Translations under genes and position numbers: made by a program
Assembly (NCBI GenBank): GCA_947090755.1
Contig: CAMUPF010000004.1
Coordinates: 37,274 to 101,273, forward strand
Source: an uncultured Candidatus Melainabacteria bacterium
Lineage (GTDB): Bacteria; Cyanobacteriota; Vampirovibrionia; Gastranaerophilales; Gastranaerophilaceae
DNA: 64,000 bases
Direction of reading: 5' to 3'
The notes under the pieces: model-generated
The model's input: the letters and a program-made list of their open reading frames with translations, nothing else
The model's database searches: none
What the model was told of the DNA's origin: nothing
In this document: positions 54,774 through 62,883 of the stretch, piece by piece
Layout of the letters: every line of letters starts with the position of its first letter
How positions within the stretch are numbered: position 1 is the stretch's first letter

Positions 54774-54849
54774 GGTGCCGCGCTATTTACATAACTCTTC
54801 TCGTCTTAATTCCCTTTCACACATTTACCCTTTGCGGCACCATTTTTTT
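54774..54849 (+). promoter_or_regulatory. Long-loop terminator-like hairpin before the large terminase
   Basis: GGTGCCGC (54774-54781) and GCGGCACC (54834-54841) pair perfectly across a 52-nt pyrimidine-rich loop, followed by A and seven T. It lies between portal and terminase, 13 nt before the terminase ATG. It could end most transcripts or act as a switch for terminase expression. Confidence 0.6.
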
Positions 54850-54862
54850 ATGGGAGAAATTT

Positions 54863-56152
54863 ATGGAATACAATTTACTAAAATCACAACGTGAGTTTCT
54901 GGAGGTTCCACACGGATATAATCTTGATGTTGCGGTTTATCAGGGTGGATATGGTTCCGGCAAAACTTTTGCGGGTTCACTTCTGGGGATTTTACTTGCG
55001 CTCAGGTTCCCCGGAATTCGTGGACTTGTGGGAGCGCAGACATATACGCTGGTGCGCGATACGACACTCCATACATATTTTGAACACCTTGATAATATGG
55101 GGTTTATTGAAGGCAAGGATTATGAATGGTCATCAACCTTGCAAAAACTTATTTTCCCTAACGGGTCGGAAATCCTTTTCAGACATTTTGAAGAGCCTAA
55201 TAAGTTAAAATCGCTGAATCTTGGGTTCGTAGAAATTGAGGAAATGTCGGATATTCCGTATGATACTTTTAAAATGCTTTTAAGCCGTATGCGTCAAAAG
55301 GTGCGCAAATCGTGGAAAAATTTTAAGTACAGGATTTTTGGCCACACCAACCCTGAAATGCAGCGCGGGTGGGTTTATAAAACTTTTATAGAAAATCCGC
55401 CGCCAAATTACAGGCTTATTTCAGCCCCGACGACACAAAATATTTATTTGCCCGAGGGCTACTGTGAGGAATTAAAAAAACTTTACGATGAAAATTATTA
55501 CAATATTTTTGTTCTCGCGCAGAACGGCGAGTATAGTAAGGGCCTTGTTATTAAGGATTTTAGCGATGATAACATTATGGATATAAAATATCAACCGGAA
55601 CTGGATTTACATATTTCCTGCGACTTTAACGTTGACCCGATGGCGTGGGTTCTTGCGCATAAAACTGATGATAAAGTCTTTTATTTTGACGAACTCGTTC
55701 TTGAAAACACGACAACGGCCAAGGCTTGTGAGGAGTTTTGCAGACGCTATCCTGCGCATAAAGGTAAAATTATCGTCAACGGTGACGCCTCAGGTGATAA
55801 TCGCAGTTGCACGAGCGAATACACGAATTACGTTATTATCAAAAAGAAATTGTTGGAATACGGTTATGATGTTGATATTAAAATTAAACCGTTCAATCCG
55901 CCTATAAAAAACAGGATTATGGCCTTTAATGCCAAAATTCGCTCGGCAGACGGACAAATTTGTCTTTATGTGGATAAAAAGTGTGAAAAACTTCTTTATA
56001 ATATTTACAATCTGAAATATAAAGAAGGTACGTCAAAGATTGATATCCCGACATATCACCAGATTAAACAAACCAGAGAATTAAAATTCCTCTCACACCC
56101 GATAGACGCGGCCTCATATCTGGTGGATTTTTACTGGCCGATAACGTTATAG
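54863..56152 (+). CDS. Terminase large subunit
   Basis: ATP-driven DNA packaging motor and nuclease, 429 residues. Walker A GGYGSGKT (near residue 28-35), Walker B LGFVEIEEMSD (near 119), coupling motif HTNPEM (near 160), and the RNase H-like nuclease with CDFNVDPMAWVL (first Asp near 255), VNGDASGDNRS (near 309) and HPIDAASYL (last Asp near 415). All catalytic residues I expect are present, so it may be functional. GGGAG precedes the ATG. Confidence 0.93.
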   Translation: MEYNLLKSQREFLEVPHGYNLDVAVYQGGYGSGKTFAGSLLGILLALRFPGIRGLVGAQTYTLVRDTTLHTYFEHLDNMGFIEGKDYEWSSTLQKLIFPNGSEILFRHFEEPNKLKSLNLGFVEIEEMSDIPYDTFKMLLSRMRQKVRKSWKNFKYRIFGHTNPEMQRGWVYKTFIENPPPNYRLISAPTTQNIYLPEGYCEELKKLYDENYYNIFVLAQNGEYSKGLVIKDFSDDNIMDIKYQPELDLHISCDFNVDPMAWVLAHKTDDKVFYFDELVLENTTTAKACEEFCRRYPAHKGKIIVNGDASGDNRSCTSEYTNYVIIKKKLLEYGYDVDIKIKPFNPPIKNRIMAFNAKIRSADGQICLYVDKKCEKLLYNIYNLKYKEGTSKIDIPTYHQIKQTRELKFLSHPIDAASYLVDFYWPITL

Positions 56153-56161
56153 GAGCGACTT

Positions 56162-56392
56162 ATGAGTGAACTGTTACAATATTCTCCGTTAATTATTGCG
56201 GTAATGATATTTTTTATTCAACAGAGGGTTTTTGTTACCCCTGAACAGCTAGAGAAAAAACACCGAGAAATTATCGAAAGCGTAGAATCTCATTTTGTAT
56301 CTTTGCATAGCTTTAACGACCTTAAAGAGGGCGTTGATGATATGAAAGACAAAATCGATAAAATCTATGATTGCTTAATTACTTTTAAGTGA
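56162..56392 (+). CDS. Small single-span membrane protein at the cassette end
   Basis: 76 residues: one N-terminal membrane helix (SPLIIAVMIFFIQQRVFV, about 8-25) and a charged helical tail with heptad spacing (VDDMKDKIDKIYDCLITF). The layout resembles phage XhlA-type holin partners or spanin-like proteins, but no family is recognised. GGAG precedes the ATG. Its 3' end overlaps the convergent TerC-like gene by 18 nt. Confidence 0.6.
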   Translation: MSELLQYSPLIIAVMIFFIQQRVFVTPEQLEKKHREIIESVESHFVSLHSFNDLKEGVDDMKDKIDKIYDCLITFK

Positions 56393-57415
56393 TTTTTTGT
56401 TGTACAGAATTGAGGAAATTAAGGATAGTACGATGAATACAAGTCCTATCACGCCGGTAACAACTTCCGGCACCTCAATTTCTGTTGAAATAAGCATAAT
56501 TACAGCAAGCGCACCGATTGCCCAGTGGGCGCCGTGTTCAAGGTAAAGGAATTGTGCGAGCGTCTTTTTCTCAACAAGCATTACTGTGAGAGAACGAACA
56601 AACATAGCGCCAATTGCAAGTCCGATTGAAATGATTATAATATCTTTACTCAACGCAAATGCCCCCAGAACTCCATCAAGTGAGAACGACGCGTCGATTA
56701 ATTCAAGATACATAAACGCAACGAAGCCGCCGCAAGCCGCATCCGCGCATAGTGCAAGTTTTTTTTGTTCCCGTTTTTCAAGATAGTGTGAAAGCCCGTC
56801 GACCGCAAGGTAGGTTATAATCCCGCTGATTCCGGCGATAATTATTTGTAACTGAACCTCTGGTGACTGCGCGAAGCTTTGTGTGATTAATATTGCCGCA
56901 AGCGATATAATTATTTCAATCCCGCGAACATCATCAAGATGCGAAAGCCAGTTTTCAACGGGTTTAAGCCAATGGACTGTTTTTTCGTGGTTGAAGAAGT
57001 AATGTAAAAAAAGCATTAACAGGAAAATTCCGCCGAACGATACAATCGGTGCGTGGGTAAGATGCAGATAGTGCGCGTACTTGTCCGCGTCATTGACTGC
57101 AATTTTAGCGACTTCTGCCATACTGAGGTTTGCAAATATTGAAACAACAAGTATCGGGAAAAGAAATCTCATTCCAAAAACAGCAATCGCAATACCCCAT
57201 GTAAGAAATCTATGGCGCCATACGTGGCTCATTTTTTCAAGTTTCATTGCGTTTACAACTGCGTTGTCAAACGATAGACTGACTTCCAGTATCGCAAGAA
57301 TAAATACGATAAAAACGCTTGCAAAGCCGCTTCCGGCATGACTGTGTTCTGCCCAGAAGTATGCTGCAATTACGCCCAGAATTGTTACTAAATATGAGCC
57401 TAAAAAATATTGCAT
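56375..57415 (-). CDS. TerC-like/DUF475 membrane protein
   Basis: Inner-membrane protein of 346 residues with about nine helices. Conserved acidic motifs within helices, EVSLSFDNAVVNA (near 45) and ELIDASFSLDGVLGAFAL (near 236), are typical of the TerC/DUF475 family, thought to move metal ions such as manganese. No ter genes are nearby. Overlaps miaB by one base, so the two are co-transcribed (minus strand: mgtC-like, miaB, terC-like). Confidence 0.87.
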   Translation of the reverse strand: MQYFLGSYLVTILGVIAAYFWAEHSHAGSGFASVFIVFILAILEVSLSFDNAVVNAMKLEKMSHVWRHRFLTWGIAIAVFGMRFLFPILVVSIFANLSMAEVAKIAVNDADKYAHYLHLTHAPIVSFGGIFLLMLFLHYFFNHEKTVHWLKPVENWLSHLDDVRGIEIIISLAAILITQSFAQSPEVQLQIIIAGISGIITYLAVDGLSHYLEKREQKKLALCADAACGGFVAFMYLELIDASFSLDGVLGAFALSKDIIIISIGLAIGAMFVRSLTVMLVEKKTLAQFLYLEHGAHWAIGALAVIMLISTEIEVPEVVTGVIGLVFIVLSLISSILYNKKSLKSN

Positions 57416-58734
57416 TAGATTAATTCTCCGTTAATGTACCATGTTTTAGCACCGACAATTTTTACGGTTAGGAATTCTCCGGTACGGTCTGTATCGCACG
57501 GAATATGAACGATTTTATTGTTGCGTGTGCGGCCTGTGATAACGTTTTTGCCCTTGTGGTTTTCAAAGTTTTCGATTAAAACTTCCATTTCACGTCCGAT
57601 GAATTTTTTATTTGATTTAAGACAGTTTTCTTTAACCTTGTCGTTGAGCCGTTTTAATCGTTCAACTTTTACATCTTCATCGATATATTTATCAACCCAT
57701 TTCGCGGCAACGGTTTTTTCACGCGGAGAGTACGCCGCTGTGTTAGAGTAATCAAGTTCAAATTCGTCAATTGCAGTAAGCGTTTCAACGAACTGTTCTT
57801 CGGTTTCTCCGGGGAAGCCTGCGATAAAGTCGCTTGTGATTGTAACATCTTTTACATTATCGCGGACTTTTTGTACGATTTTTGCATAAGTTTCGCGGTC
57901 ATAGCGGCGATTCATTTTTTTCAGAACTTCACTTGAACCTGATTGCATCGGAATATGGAAATATTCGCAAACTTTTTCCAGTTTTGGCACGATGTCGATG
58001 AGTTCGTCGGAAATGTCTGTCGGGTATGACGTTACAAAACGGATTCTAAACTTGCCTTCAATGGCGTTTAAGTCCTGTAATAATTGCGCTAAACGGTAAT
58101 GCTTGTCTGTAAAATCTTTGCCGTAGCTGTCAACATTTTGCCCGAGAAGTGTAATCTCTTTAAAACCTTGTGCAAGAGCGTCTTTAGCTTCTTTAAGGAT
58201 TACTTCCGGAAGACGTGACCGTTCGCGGCCGCGGGTATACGGAACGATACAGTAGGTACAGAAATTGTTGCAGCCTTCTGTAATAGGAATCCACGCATTA
58301 ACGCTTTTGACGCGCGTAATAGGGTAATCTTTTGTGTCTTCTACGCAATGGGTTTCCTCACATTCACAAACTTTTTCACCCATATTGACGCGCTTGATGA
58401 TTTCAGGAAGCTTGTAAATATGGTGAGTTCCGAGGACAAAATCTATATAGTGCGCACGTTTGAAAAGAGCTTCGCCTTTTTGTTGCGCAACACAGCCGCA
58501 AAAACCGATTTTAATGTCCGGTCTGTTTTTCTTCCACTTACCCCACAGACCGATAGCGCTGTAGGCTTTATCTTCGCTCAACTGACGGATAGAGCAGGTG
58601 TTAATCATTAATAAATCAGCTTCGCGCGGTTCTTTTGTTTCTTCGTAGTCAAAATGCGAAAGCACTCCAAGCATTCTTTCTGTGTCGGACTTGTTCATCT
58701 GACAGCCCATTGTTTCAATATATACCTTTTTCAT
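57415..58734 (-). CDS. miaB: tRNA-2-methylthio-N6-dimethylallyladenosine synthase
   Basis: Radical-SAM methylthiotransferase acting on A37 of tRNAs. 439 residues in the standard three domains: N-terminal MTTase domain with cysteines in ETMGCQMNKSD, MINTCSIR and GFCGCVAQ; radical-SAM motif CNNFCTYCIVPYTRGRERSR (near 155-174); C-terminal TRAM domain (about 375-435). Earlier blocks such as SYPTDISDELI and DFIAGFPGETEEQF are intact. AAGGA precedes the ATG at 58734. Only 2 nt separate it from the mgtC-like gene. Confidence 0.96.
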   Translation of the reverse strand: MKKVYIETMGCQMNKSDTERMLGVLSHFDYEETKEPREADLLMINTCSIRQLSEDKAYSAIGLWGKWKKNRPDIKIGFCGCVAQQKGEALFKRAHYIDFVLGTHHIYKLPEIIKRVNMGEKVCECEETHCVEDTKDYPITRVKSVNAWIPITEGCNNFCTYCIVPYTRGRERSRLPEVILKEAKDALAQGFKEITLLGQNVDSYGKDFTDKHYRLAQLLQDLNAIEGKFRIRFVTSYPTDISDELIDIVPKLEKVCEYFHIPMQSGSSEVLKKMNRRYDRETYAKIVQKVRDNVKDVTITSDFIAGFPGETEEQFVETLTAIDEFELDYSNTAAYSPREKTVAAKWVDKYIDEDVKVERLKRLNDKVKENCLKSNKKFIGREMEVLIENFENHKGKNVITGRTRNNKIVHIPCDTDRTGEFLTVKIVGAKTWYINGELI

Positions 58735-58736
58735 CT

Positions 58737-59441
58737 TTATTCCTTAAATTCCTGTACTGAAAGCGCTTCAACGCCTTCGATTTTGTTGAAAACTTTGTAG
58801 GTGGATTCAATAGGGTTACGTCCTACAACTTCGATGACAACGTTAATTTTAGTTTTTTCGCTGTCGGGTTTTTGTATTTTCTTAGTTATCTCAAACAGTT
58901 TTGTGTATTTTTCAATAACAAATTCATAGATACTGTCGGCAGAATCTGTCGGACAGGTGAGGTTAACACTTAACCGGCGGGTGTTTTTAGTGCTTTTGAT
59001 AAGCATAGATTTTTCAAATACTCTTACGGAAACCAGAATGAGAATTGAAATTACTGTTGAAACGACCGCGATAAGATATTGTCCTGCGCCGCAGGCCATA
59101 CCTATACTTGCGACCATCCAAAGCGTTGCTGCAGTGGTTAAGCCGAAAACTGTCGCACCGTGACGAAGAACGGTTCCGCCGCCTATGAAACCGATACCGG
59201 TGACGACCTGCGCGGCTACACGTGCTGTATCGCGGATTCCGTTTGCATGTTCGTCAGTGACGACTGTCGGAAACCCGTAAATTGAGATAATTGTAAACAA
59301 ACATGCCCCGAGGCAGACCAGAATATTCGTCCTCAGACCGGCGTATTTGTTTGTCATTTCGCGCTCTAAACCGATTGCGAACCCGAGCATACACGCGCTG
59401 AAAACCCTCATTAAAATTTCTAAAGTAGAACCTATTTCCAT
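58737..59441 (-). CDS. MgtC/SapB-family membrane protein
   Basis: 234 residues: an N-terminal membrane domain of four or five helices with the family signature GLEREMTNKYAGLRTNILVCLGACLF (in parts: GLEREM, AGLRTN) and GIGFIGGGTVLRHG near 91, then LTTAATLWMVASIGMACG; a soluble C-terminal ACT-like domain (about 155-234). Family members bear on magnesium homeostasis or inhibit ATP synthase in pathogens; in this organism the role is unknown. First gene of the three-gene minus-strand unit. Confidence 0.9.
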   Translation of the reverse strand: MEIGSTLEILMRVFSACMLGFAIGLEREMTNKYAGLRTNILVCLGACLFTIISIYGFPTVVTDEHANGIRDTARVAAQVVTGIGFIGGGTVLRHGATVFGLTTAATLWMVASIGMACGAGQYLIAVVSTVISILILVSVRVFEKSMLIKSTKNTRRLSVNLTCPTDSADSIYEFVIEKYTKLFEITKKIQKPDSEKTKINVVIEVVGRNPIESTYKVFNKIEGVEALSVQEFKE

Positions 59442-59495
59442 TGATATATCCCTTTTCTTTTTCTATTTTAGCATGAAATATGAATAGGGCAACTC

Positions 59496-59524
59496 TTGAC
59501 TAATTATAAAACATGCTACATAAT
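59496..59524 (+). promoter_or_regulatory. Promoter of pilin locus 2
   Basis: TTGACT (59496-59501), 17 nt, CATAAT (59519-59524), with the ACATGCTA motif before the -10, matching loci 1 and 3. Confidence 0.85.
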
Positions 59525-59548
59525 TAAAATATAGAAAGTGAGGATTAT

Positions 59549-60557
59549 ATGAAAAAAGATAGTGTCTTAACTTACGCAGGGGGGGGGGGGGCCTCTCTTA
59601 ACCGCCTTCACAATGGCAGAGATTTTGCTGTCCTTAACAATCATAGGTGTGGTAGCCGCGATTACATTGCCTAGTTTAACAGGTAACATTAACGAGCGGA
59701 CTTGGAACACTCAGCGAAAAGCTTTATATGCCCGTTTTAGTCAGGCAATAGCACTTATGCCTGCATTGAACGGCTATGGAACTCTGGTAGAAGGAAATGA
59801 TTCAACCTCCGCCGTTGATACCGCCGCAGAAACCTTCGTCACAGATGGCCTTTCAAAAGTTCTTAAAATTAACAACATTTGTGACAGCGAACACCTTGCT
59901 GACTGTGGAATCGCCTCAAAGTTTACAACGGCTGCGGGAAGTATTATTTCTGTGCCCAAAACTCTGGTTGAGTTGAACCCTTATTTTGATTTTTCGCGTT
60001 CTGAGAATGGATATGATTGGACTTATAGTCAAACTGATACCAAGGCGGCTGCGTTTGAAACACAAAACGGGGAAAGTATTATAGCGTATTATAATCCTGC
60101 GTGTTCTGCAAATAATAAATTTGAAGAAACTCCACCTGCTGTTGGTGTTTACTGGATAAGAACCCAGCCTTTTATGTGTGCCAATTTTGTTTATGATTTA
60201 AATGGAAACAAGGGGCCTAATACGGTTGGTAAAGACATCGGGTTTATGTCCGTACTTTTTGCAACTGATTCTGTTGTTGTAGCTCCAAATCCAACTAATG
60301 CTATATATAAAAGTACAGACTTTTACGGAGCATTAAAATTTTGTCGTGAGAGCGATGAGAATACGCGCTTGCCAAATGTTTATGAAGCAGCTTCAATGTT
60401 TTATAATTATCGCTTGCACCCGACAGGTGTTTTTATAACTTCAACCTCTGTTCCTGATCGACCAAATCAAATTTATAGGTTTCATGCCGGACTCGGCTAT
60501 GCACAGGCATATTTAAAGGATGCTGCTATCGACGATGTTTACTGTGTGAAACGTTAG
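59549..60557 (+). CDS. Phase-variable type IV pilin-like protein, locus 2 (out of frame in this sequence)
   Basis: Starts MKKDSVLTYA, then 13 G; as written the frame continues wrongly and stops at 59672-59674. With 12 (or 15) G it reads PLLTA/FTMAEILLSL and on to a 335-residue protein. Cleavage would follow Ala rather than the usual Gly. From MAEI on, 58 residues are identical to locus 1 despite synonymous differences in 40 codons. The middle NGNKGPNTVGKDIGF is shared, but the C-terminal part (TRLPNVYEAASMF, FITSTSVPDRPNQIYRF, DDVYCVKR) has diverged strongly from locus 1. Confidence 0.85.
59579..59591 (+). repeat. Poly-G tract (13 G), pilin locus 2
   Basis: Thirteen G directly after codon 10, same length and same out-of-frame phase as in locus 1. 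Confidence 0.95.
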
Positions 60558-60580
60558 GATGGGGTATTCGCCCCATCCTT
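60556..60580 (+). terminator. Hairpin after pilin locus 2
   Basis: AGGATGGGG (60556-60564) and CCCCATCCT (60571-60579) form a 9-bp stem with a 6-nt loop, beginning inside the stop codon. There is little T-run, so termination may be partial. Confidence 0.65.
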
Positions 60581-60606
60581 GCGCGTAGTGGTTTTTATGC
60601 TATAAT
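60579..60606 (+). promoter_or_regulatory. Promoter of folE2, leaderless
   Basis: TTGCGC (60579-60584), 16 nt, TGC TATAAT (hexamer 60601-60606), 6 nt, ATG at 60613. Perfect -10 with extension and no Shine-Dalgarno. Confidence 0.72.
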
Positions 60607-60612
60607 TATCTT

Positions 60613-61401
60613 ATGAAGGATGTGCAAAAGTTTAAAGATAACAGAGAAGTAGACATTCAGAAAGTCGGGATTAAAAATTTTGAACTTCCGCTTCTGATTC
60701 AGCGTAAAGACAGTGCTGAACCGCAGGTTGTGTTCGGCAAGGCTAAGGTTAATGTATCGTTGCCGCGCGATTACAAGGGAACCCACATGTCACGCTTTGT
60801 TGAGGTTTTGTCAGAATGGCAGACTAAAAATCTTCAGGGCTTTGATATTAAACACTGTCTTGAAAAAATCGTTGATTATCTTGAGGCTGAAAGCGGTGAT
60901 TTAGAGTTTAAATTTAAATATTTTATTAATAAAAAAGCGCCTGTAACCGCTAATATCGCAACAATGGCCTACGATTGCTCGTTTGAAGGCCACATTGAAA
61001 ACGGAAAATTTAAGTTTACACTTGGTACGATAGTTCCGGTAACAACACTTTGTCCGTGTTCAAAAGAAATATCCGATAATGGCGCACACAATCAGCGCGC
61101 GATGATTTCAGTTAAGGTTTCTTATGACGAAGAAGCACAGAGCATTTGGCTTGAAGACTTGATTGCGCTTGTGGAACGCTGCGCGTCATGTGAGGTTTAT
61201 CCGCTGTTGAAGCGTGAAGATGAAAAATTTGTAACGGAAAAGGCATGGAATAACCCGAAATTCGTGGAAGATGTGCTTCGTGACGTTGTTATTGCCCTGC
61301 GTAAATCTCCGCTTGTAAAAGAGTTTGAAGTCGATTGCGAAGCGTTTGAAAGTATTCACAACCACTCTGCGTGGGCTTATCAAAAAGAAAGTAAGGTGTA
61401 G
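60613..61401 (+). CDS. folE2: GTP cyclohydrolase FolE2 (type IB)
   Basis: Opens GTP to dihydroneopterin triphosphate for folate or queuosine; the metal-flexible alternative to FolE. The 262 residues show the signature TLCPCSKEISDNGAHNQRA (near 153-171, with the catalytic Cys), an early SLPRDYKGTHMSRF (near 50-63) and the late FESIHNHSAWAY (near 244-255). The neighbours rpiB and rsfS are not pathway partners. No zinc-uptake-regulator box is evident. Confidence 0.93.
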   Translation: MKDVQKFKDNREVDIQKVGIKNFELPLLIQRKDSAEPQVVFGKAKVNVSLPRDYKGTHMSRFVEVLSEWQTKNLQGFDIKHCLEKIVDYLEAESGDLEFKFKYFINKKAPVTANIATMAYDCSFEGHIENGKFKFTLGTIVPVTTLCPCSKEISDNGAHNQRAMISVKVSYDEEAQSIWLEDLIALVERCASCEVYPLLKREDEKFVTEKAWNNPKFVEDVLRDVVIALRKSPLVKEFEVDCEAFESIHNHSAWAYQKESKV

Positions 61402-61404
61402 TTG

Positions 61405-61836
61405 ATGAAAGTGGCAATTGGCGCTGATCACGGCGGATTTAATTATAAAAATAAGATTAAAGAATATCTTGTGGCGCGCGGGTTTGATGTCTTGGACGCC
61501 GGAACCTTTAGCGCGGATTCATGCGATTATCCTGAAATAGCGCATAAGGTTGCCGCTATGGTTGCAGGTCGCGAAGCAGAAAAGGGGATTTTAATCTGCG
61601 GAACCGGTATTGGAATGTCAATAGCGGCAAACAAAGTTCACGGAATCCGTGCGGCGCTTTGTTCTGACACATTTTCAGCAAAAGCAACCCGCCAGCACAA
61701 TGATTCAAATATTCTATGTCTCGGCGAACGCGTTATCGGCGAAGGGCTTATGCTGGATATAGTGCAAGTTTGGCTGGATACCCCGTTTTCTAACGGCGAA
61801 CGCCACATAAAACGTATTAGTATGATTGAAAAATAG
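61405..61836 (+). CDS. rpiB: Ribose-5-phosphate isomerase B
   Basis: Interconverts ribose-5-phosphate and ribulose-5-phosphate. 143 residues, normal length. Motifs: IGADHGGFNYKN (4-15), DYPEIAHKVA (near 43), ICGTGIGMSIAANKVHGIRAA (in outline, with catalytic Cys near 66) and RQHNDSNILCLGERVIG (near 98). ATG at 61405 with AAGGTG upstream, three nt after the folE2 stop. Confidence 0.94.
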   Translation: MKVAIGADHGGFNYKNKIKEYLVARGFDVLDAGTFSADSCDYPEIAHKVAAMVAGREAEKGILICGTGIGMSIAANKVHGIRAALCSDTFSAKATRQHNDSNILCLGERVIGEGLMLDIVQVWLDTPFSNGERHIKRISMIEK

Positions 61837-61845
61837 GAAAAATAA

Positions 61846-62235
61846 ATGGAAAACTTAGATTCAAAAATGTTGGCTTGCGTTATTGCAAGAACCCTTGACG
61901 ACAATTTAGGCAAAAATATTTCAGTTTTAAATATCAGCAATGTTTCATCTTTAGCGGATTATTTCGTCATTGTAACCGGTGATTCTACTCCACAGGTTCG
62001 CGCATTGACTGAAAGCACATCTTTACGTATCAAAGAACTGTTCCACAGGCTTCCTTTAAAAGTTGAAAATGACGCTAAAAATCGTTGGAATCTCATTGAT
62101 TACGGTGATGTAGTCGTTCACGTTTTGCACAAAGAGGAACGTGAGGCTTATGCTATTGAAAAATTCTGGAGCAATTCATTCTCTGTTGACGAAAATGAAT
62201 GGATGGAGGTTTCTAAACCTTATTCAAAATATTAA
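61846..62235 (+). CDS. rsfS: Ribosomal silencing factor RsfS
   Basis: Binds ribosomal protein L14 and blocks subunit joining in starvation. 129 residues with the Oligomerisation/RsfS pattern: ISNVSSLADYFVIVTGDSTPQVRAL (in outline, SSLADYFVI and TPQVRAL near 28-50), NRWNLIDYGDVVVHVL (near 77-92) and REAYAIEKFW (near 97-106). AGGAAAAATAA precedes the ATG. Third gene of folE2-rpiB-rsfS. Confidence 0.93.
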   Translation: MENLDSKMLACVIARTLDDNLGKNISVLNISNVSSLADYFVIVTGDSTPQVRALTESTSLRIKELFHRLPLKVENDAKNRWNLIDYGDVVVHVLHKEEREAYAIEKFWSNSFSVDENEWMEVSKPYSKY

Positions 62236-62239
62236 TTAT

Positions 62240-62267
62240 TTGCAAAATTTAAAAAATATTGTATAAT
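62240..62267 (+). promoter_or_regulatory. Promoter of the PilZ gene
   Basis: TTGCAA (62240-62245), 16 nt, TATAAT (62262-62267). The leader continues to an AAAGGAAG ribosome-binding site before the ATG at 62297. Confidence 0.72.
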
Positions 62268-62296
62268 CGGTTTAGAAGGCTAAAAAAGGAAGAATT

Positions 62297-62881
62297 ATGA
62301 GAGAATTATTGGAAAAAGGTAAAAGAATAACAGTTGTGCCGACAGACTTTAGAAACGCTAATAAGGGTACTATCACTGAAGTTTCGCCGGATGGTTTTAT
62401 CGTGGAACTCGATTATGAAGCAAAAGGCTTTTTAAAGCGCAACTACTGCGAATTCTTTACGAATAACCAGTATGGCACTCTTTACTTCACCTCTTTCCCG
62501 CATGAAATTAACGGCAAAACATTAAGAATCGCAAACCCTGCTAAACACAAATACCTTCAACGTCGTCAGTATACGCGTGTTAAGTATAACTACGACTTAG
62601 ATTTGACAAAAGGTGATGAAAGCCACAGAATATATACGTTTGATGTTTCTGCAGGCGGTATGAAGTTTAGATGTGCAGAAGCTATCAATATAGACGCAGA
62701 GTACAAAATTAATCTTCCGCTTTCTTCTGTTCAGAATGTTGAATGCCTTTTCCACCCTATAAGAATCGAAAAAGGCGACGGGTACACCGTTTCAGGTAAA
62801 TTCTCATTCATTAATGAACGTGACAGAATGGTATTGACCCAGTTCTGCGCTAAAAGAAGTATTGAGATTAGAAATAAATAA
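62297..62881 (+). CDS. PilZ-domain c-di-GMP-binding protein
   Basis: A 194-residue cytoplasmic protein. The N-terminal 90 residues form a YcgR-N-like beta domain; the PilZ domain follows, with RRQYTR (near 95-100, RxxxR motif) and DVSAGG (near 120-125, DxSxxG). It should bind c-di-GMP and could act on pilus, motility or secretion machinery. It precedes the PLP-enzyme gene by 2 nt and lies 1.1 kb before the third phase-variable pilin copy; an adhesin at 4526 carries the other PilZ of the window. Confidence 0.88.
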   Translation: MRELLEKGKRITVVPTDFRNANKGTITEVSPDGFIVELDYEAKGFLKRNYCEFFTNNQYGTLYFTSFPHEINGKTLRIANPAKHKYLQRRQYTRVKYNYDLDLTKGDESHRIYTFDVSAGGMKFRCAEAINIDAEYKINLPLSSVQNVECLFHPIRIEKGDGYTVSGKFSFINERDRMVLTQFCAKRSIEIRNK

Positions 62882-62883
62882 TA

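Larger units (their letters stand above)
47127..56392 (+). mobile_element. Compact short-tailed-phage-like cassette (domesticated prophage or gene-transfer-agent-like candidate)
   Basis: Twelve co-oriented genes: HTH regulator, amidase, tail hub-like protein, coat, probable holin, scaffold-like protein, adaptor-like protein, small terminase, unknown, portal, large terminase and a small membrane protein. Integrase, repressor, replication, tape-measure and tail-fibre genes are absent. Order is unusual: lysis first, terminases last. All frames are intact and base composition looks like the host. It sits between dnaE and a TerC-like gene. It could be a domesticated particle, a satellite, or a remnant prophage. 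Confidence 0.75.

Noticed and set aside
46805..56410. att sites flanking the phage-like cassette
   Set aside because: No shared direct repeat longer than chance was seen between the two ends by eye; not a proof of absence.
27950..60557. Diversity-generating retroelement acting on the pilin tips
   Set aside because: No reverse transcriptase or template repeat in the window and no clear adenine-directed pattern; kept only as something to test in the full genome.
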